Shown here piece after piece: positions 43,794-45,683 of a stretch of DNA of 45,683 nt (the stretch's first letter is position 1; every line of letters begins with the position of its first letter). Location of the stretch: contig URCP01000016.1 in the NCBI GenBank assembly GCA_900546315.1, positions 1 to 45,683 on the forward strand, read 5' to 3'. The position numbers and the translations under genes were made by a program. Below the pieces are notes generated by a model. It was not told the origin of the DNA. It did not search any database and saw only the letters and a program-made list of their open reading frames with translations. Origin of the DNA: an uncultured Eubacteriales bacterium. GTDB lineage: Bacteria; Bacillota; Clostridia; Oscillospirales; CAG-272.

Positions 43794-44522
43794 ATGAAAT
43801 CGAAAACTAAGAGAATTCTGAGCGTGGTCAGTACCGTGCTTGTGGCTGTGGTGGTTCTGTTTGCCGTGCTGCTCGTGGGAGTGAGGCTGATCGGGCTTCA
43901 GGTGTTCACGGTGCTGTCGGGGTCGATGGAGCCGGCTTACGGGACGGGGTCGCTGATTTACGTGAAGAAGGTTGACGCCGCGGACATCAAGGTCGGGGAT
44001 GTTATAACGTTCATGCTCGACGCGGACACGGTGGCGACGCACAGGGTGATTGAGGTCATCCCTGACGAGGAGGATCCGGAGGTGATCCGGTTCCGGACGA
44101 AGGGGGACGCGAACGATTCGCCGGACGGCGGGGCGGTGCATTGTAAGAATGTGATCGGCGAGCCGGTTATGTGCATACCTTTTCTCGGGTATGTGGCGAA
44201 TTATATACAGAACCCGCCGGGGATGTATATCGCTATCGCGATTGGCGCGCTGCTCCTGCTGCTGGTGTTTCTGCCGGACGTGTTCTCGGAGGACAAAAAC
44301 GGGAGTATGCTGCGGAGCCGACTGAATGAGCTGCGCGGGCGGGAGATGACCGACGCGGAGATGGACGAGCAGATAGATGCGGTTACGGAGAGGCTTCTGA
44401 CCGACGAGGAGATCGCCGCGGTCCGGGAGCGCCTGAAGGACAAGCCGATCGGCTCGAAGGACGAGGAGAAGATTCTCGCCCGGATGAAGAATCGGCGCGG
44501 AAAGGGCGCTGGCAAGATGTGA
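43794..44522 (+). CDS. sipW: Signal peptidase I, SipW-type
   Basis: 242 residues. N-terminal membrane helix (about 10-33), catalytic Ser44 in LSGSMEPAYG and His83 in ATHRVIEV, the Ser/His (ER-type) arrangement seen in SipW rather than the usual Ser/Lys. A second hydrophobic segment lies about 142-160. The last 75-80 residues are an acidic/basic, helix-rich tail (REMTDAEMDEQIDAVTERLL, RRGKGAGKM) facing the cytoplasm, which is longer than in typical SipW. It precedes two proteins with SipW-type signal sequences. The ribosome site is weak (GGAAAA). It should process these exported proteins. Confidence 0.88.
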   Translation: MKSKTKRILSVVSTVLVAVVVLFAVLLVGVRLIGLQVFTVLSGSMEPAYGTGSLIYVKKVDAADIKVGDVITFMLDADTVATHRVIEVIPDEEDPEVIRFRTKGDANDSPDGGAVHCKNVIGEPVMCIPFLGYVANYIQNPPGMYIAIAIGALLLLLVFLPDVFSEDKNGSMLRSRLNELRGREMTDAEMDEQIDAVTERLLTDEEIAAVRERLKDKPIGSKDEEKILARMKNRRGKGAGKM

Positions 44523-44572
44523 GGGTAACACCGAAAGGTTCCCTATATAAAATTTATTTTAAGGAGGTTTTC

Positions 44573-45214
44573 ATGAAGATGAAAACAAGAAACAAGATCA
44601 TGCTCCTTGCGCTCTGCATGGTAGCGCTGATCGCCGTCTCGGTGCTCGGGACTATGGCGTATCTGACATCGACGGATACCGTTACCAATACGTTCACGGT
44701 TGGTAAGGTTGCTATCACACTTGACGAAGCGAAAGTGAACGACGCAGGAGTTGCGGTTACTCCTGCTGAAAGAGTAAAGGCTAACAGCTACAAGCTGATG
44801 CCTGGACATAGCTACACCAAGGATCCGACTGTTCATGTAACTGATGGTAGCGAGAACTGCTACATCTTCGTAAAAGTCGAAAATGGCATTTCTGCTTTTG
44901 AAGCAGCAAATGAGGAAGGCACGGACGGTTACAAGACTATTGCTACGCAGATAACTACAAATGGTTGGACAAAGCTTGCTGGCGTTGATAATGTTTACTA
45001 CCGTTCTTATACTAATGGAGAGAACGCGCAGAAGAGTTTTACCGTGTTTAGCAATTTCAAGATTGCGGACAACGCAAACAATGCAGAAGCTACAAAGACA
45101 TCGTGGAATGCTGTAACCGCTGAGAATACGAAGATCACAGTAACTGCATATGCAATTCAGGCTGACGGTTTCGCAGACGCAGCTGCTGCATGGGCTGCTG
45201 CAAAATTTAACTAA
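44573..45214 (+). CDS. SipW-dependent exported TasA-like protein
   Basis: About 213 residues. The signal peptide pattern (NKIMLLALCMVALIAVSVLG then TMAYLTSTDTVTNTFTVG) is that of SipW substrates such as TasA and camelysin, with cleavage expected near the AYLTS segment. The rest is strand-rich (TLDEAKVNDAG, HSYTKDPTVHVTDGSENCYI) as in TasA-type fibre proteins. AAGGAGG lies 6 bases before ATG 44573; the longer frame from 44519 is not supported. Base use is lower in GC than the signal peptidase gene. Likely role: secreted or fibre-forming surface protein. Confidence 0.8.
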   Translation: MKMKTRNKIMLLALCMVALIAVSVLGTMAYLTSTDTVTNTFTVGKVAITLDEAKVNDAGVAVTPAERVKANSYKLMPGHSYTKDPTVHVTDGSENCYIFVKVENGISAFEAANEEGTDGYKTIATQITTNGWTKLAGVDNVYYRSYTNGENAQKSFTVFSNFKIADNANNAEATKTSWNAVTAENTKITVTAYAIQADGFADAAAAWAAAKFN

Positions 45215-45228
45215 TGAGGTACTGAAAA

Positions 45229-45683
45229 ATGAGACGCAATTCTAACGGCATAAGCGCACGCGTGCTTGTCATGGCGGTCGCGCTGACACTCATCATCGGC
45301 GGTATCATCGGCGGGTCGGTGGCTTGGCTGACGGCTAAGACTGATCCGGTGGTTAATACGTTTACGTATGGAGATATCAACATCACGCTGACAGAAACAA
45401 AGCCTGATAACAAACAAGCGAAAATCATCCCCGGTGTTGATATAGAGAAAGACCCGAAGGTGATTGTTAAGGCGGGATCTGAAGCTTGTTGGCTGTTTGT
45501 GAAGGTTGAGCAAAATGGTACATTCGTTGCAGACAAGGTCACTTATTCTATTGCAGACGGTTGGACAAAGGGCGATGGCACGAACATCCCGACTGATGTT
45601 TACTATCGTGAAGTCAGCGCTGTGACTGCTGATACCGACTTCTATGTTCTCAAAAACAATAAAGTTACTGTCAGCAGCACTTT
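45229..45683 (+). CDS. Second SipW-dependent TasA-like protein (partial, runs off the window)
   Basis: The reading frame is open from ATG 45229 to the window edge, at least 151 codons. The start has the signal pattern ARVLVMAVALTLIIGG, SVAWLTAKTDPVVNTFTYGD, very like the previous protein. Shared segments (KDPKVIVKAGSEACWLFVKVE and related) show it is a paralogue. GAGGT precedes ATG by 9 bases. It is 14 bases after the first TasA-like gene. Two or more subunits may build one fibre, as with major and minor TasA-like proteins. The end is missing, so length and any anchor are unknown. Confidence 0.78.
   Translation, partial: MRRNSNGISARVLVMAVALTLIIGGIIGGSVAWLTAKTDPVVNTFTYGDINITLTETKPDNKQAKIIPGVDIEKDPKVIVKAGSEACWLFVKVEQNGTFVADKVTYSIADGWTKGDGTNIPTDVYYREVSAVTADTDFYVLKNNKVTVSST

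Noticed and set aside
1..45683. CRISPR array, tRNA, rRNA, integrase or insertion sequence
   Set aside because: No repeated spacer pattern, RNA gene signature or transposase/integrase motif was found by eye. A tRNAscan, Rfam and IS search would be decisive.

Overview
The window looks like a chromosomal segment of an anaerobic, fairly GC-rich Clostridia-type Firmicute, probably a gut or rumen Oscillospirales/Christensenellales relative. The evidence is indirect: strong AGGAGG-type ribosome sites, TTG starts, clostridial sigma-A promoters with 17-bp spacers, lipoproteins with acidic Thr/Ser/Glu linkers, an oxygen-sensitive glycyl radical enzyme with its activase, and a SipW/TasA-like surface locus. 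No rRNA, tRNA, CRISPR array, integrase or insertion sequence was seen.

Layout. (1) 1-8.7 kb, all plus: the end of one gene, a Gfo/Idh/MocA-like oxidoreductase, an 822-aa solute-binding lipoprotein, a lipoprotein gene broken by an in-frame TGA, a beta-propeller-like lipoprotein and a large ABC-2-like membrane protein. (2) 8.7-13 kb: a TetR regulator and a heterodimeric ABC exporter pair, closed by a strong terminator. (3) 13-25.7 kb: a divergent sensor-LuxR regulator and a carbohydrate locus. It holds a DUF5107-TPR protein, a solute-binding lipoprotein, a sialate-O-acetylesterase-like SGNH enzyme, two GH110-like beta-helix proteins flanking a GH39-like hydrolase, and a GNAT acetyltransferase. 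(4) 25.7-36.9 kb: a GH29 alpha-L-fucosidase divergent from an AraC regulator, an AraC plus frameshifted solute-binding gene, a glycyl radical enzyme and activase, a GH35 beta-galactosidase, a double carboxymuconolactone-decarboxylase-like protein and an aldo/keto reductase. (5) 36.9-42.5 kb, minus: a five-gene run of sugar isomerase/epimerase, AraC, solute-binding protein, ceramidase-like protein and DegT aminotransferase. (6) 42.5-45.7 kb: a frameshifted LytTR-PAS regulator gene, a SipW-type signal peptidase and two exported TasA-like proteins, the second cut by the window end.

How it fits together. The glycan enzymes have no visible signal peptides, so they probably work in the cytoplasm on imported oligosaccharides. 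Alpha-fucosidase, GH110-like, GH35 and O-acetylesterase activities together would suit host-type fucosylated, galactosylated or acetylated glycans, but this is inference. There are four solute-binding lipoprotein genes (one broken) and no sugar permease or its ATPase in the window, so permeases must lie elsewhere or be shared. AraC and LuxR-type regulators sit beside the glycan genes and have clear promoters and inverted repeats.

Three genes show reading-frame damage: an in-frame TGA at 4109, a frameshift near 28360 and a frameshift near 43108. They may be recent pseudogenes or assembly errors, and only read-level data can decide. The best candidates for new biology are the short glycyl radical enzyme with an aberrant radical-site motif, the repeated AraC plus orphan-binding-protein module, the sensor-LuxR regulator, and the five-gene minus-strand run.
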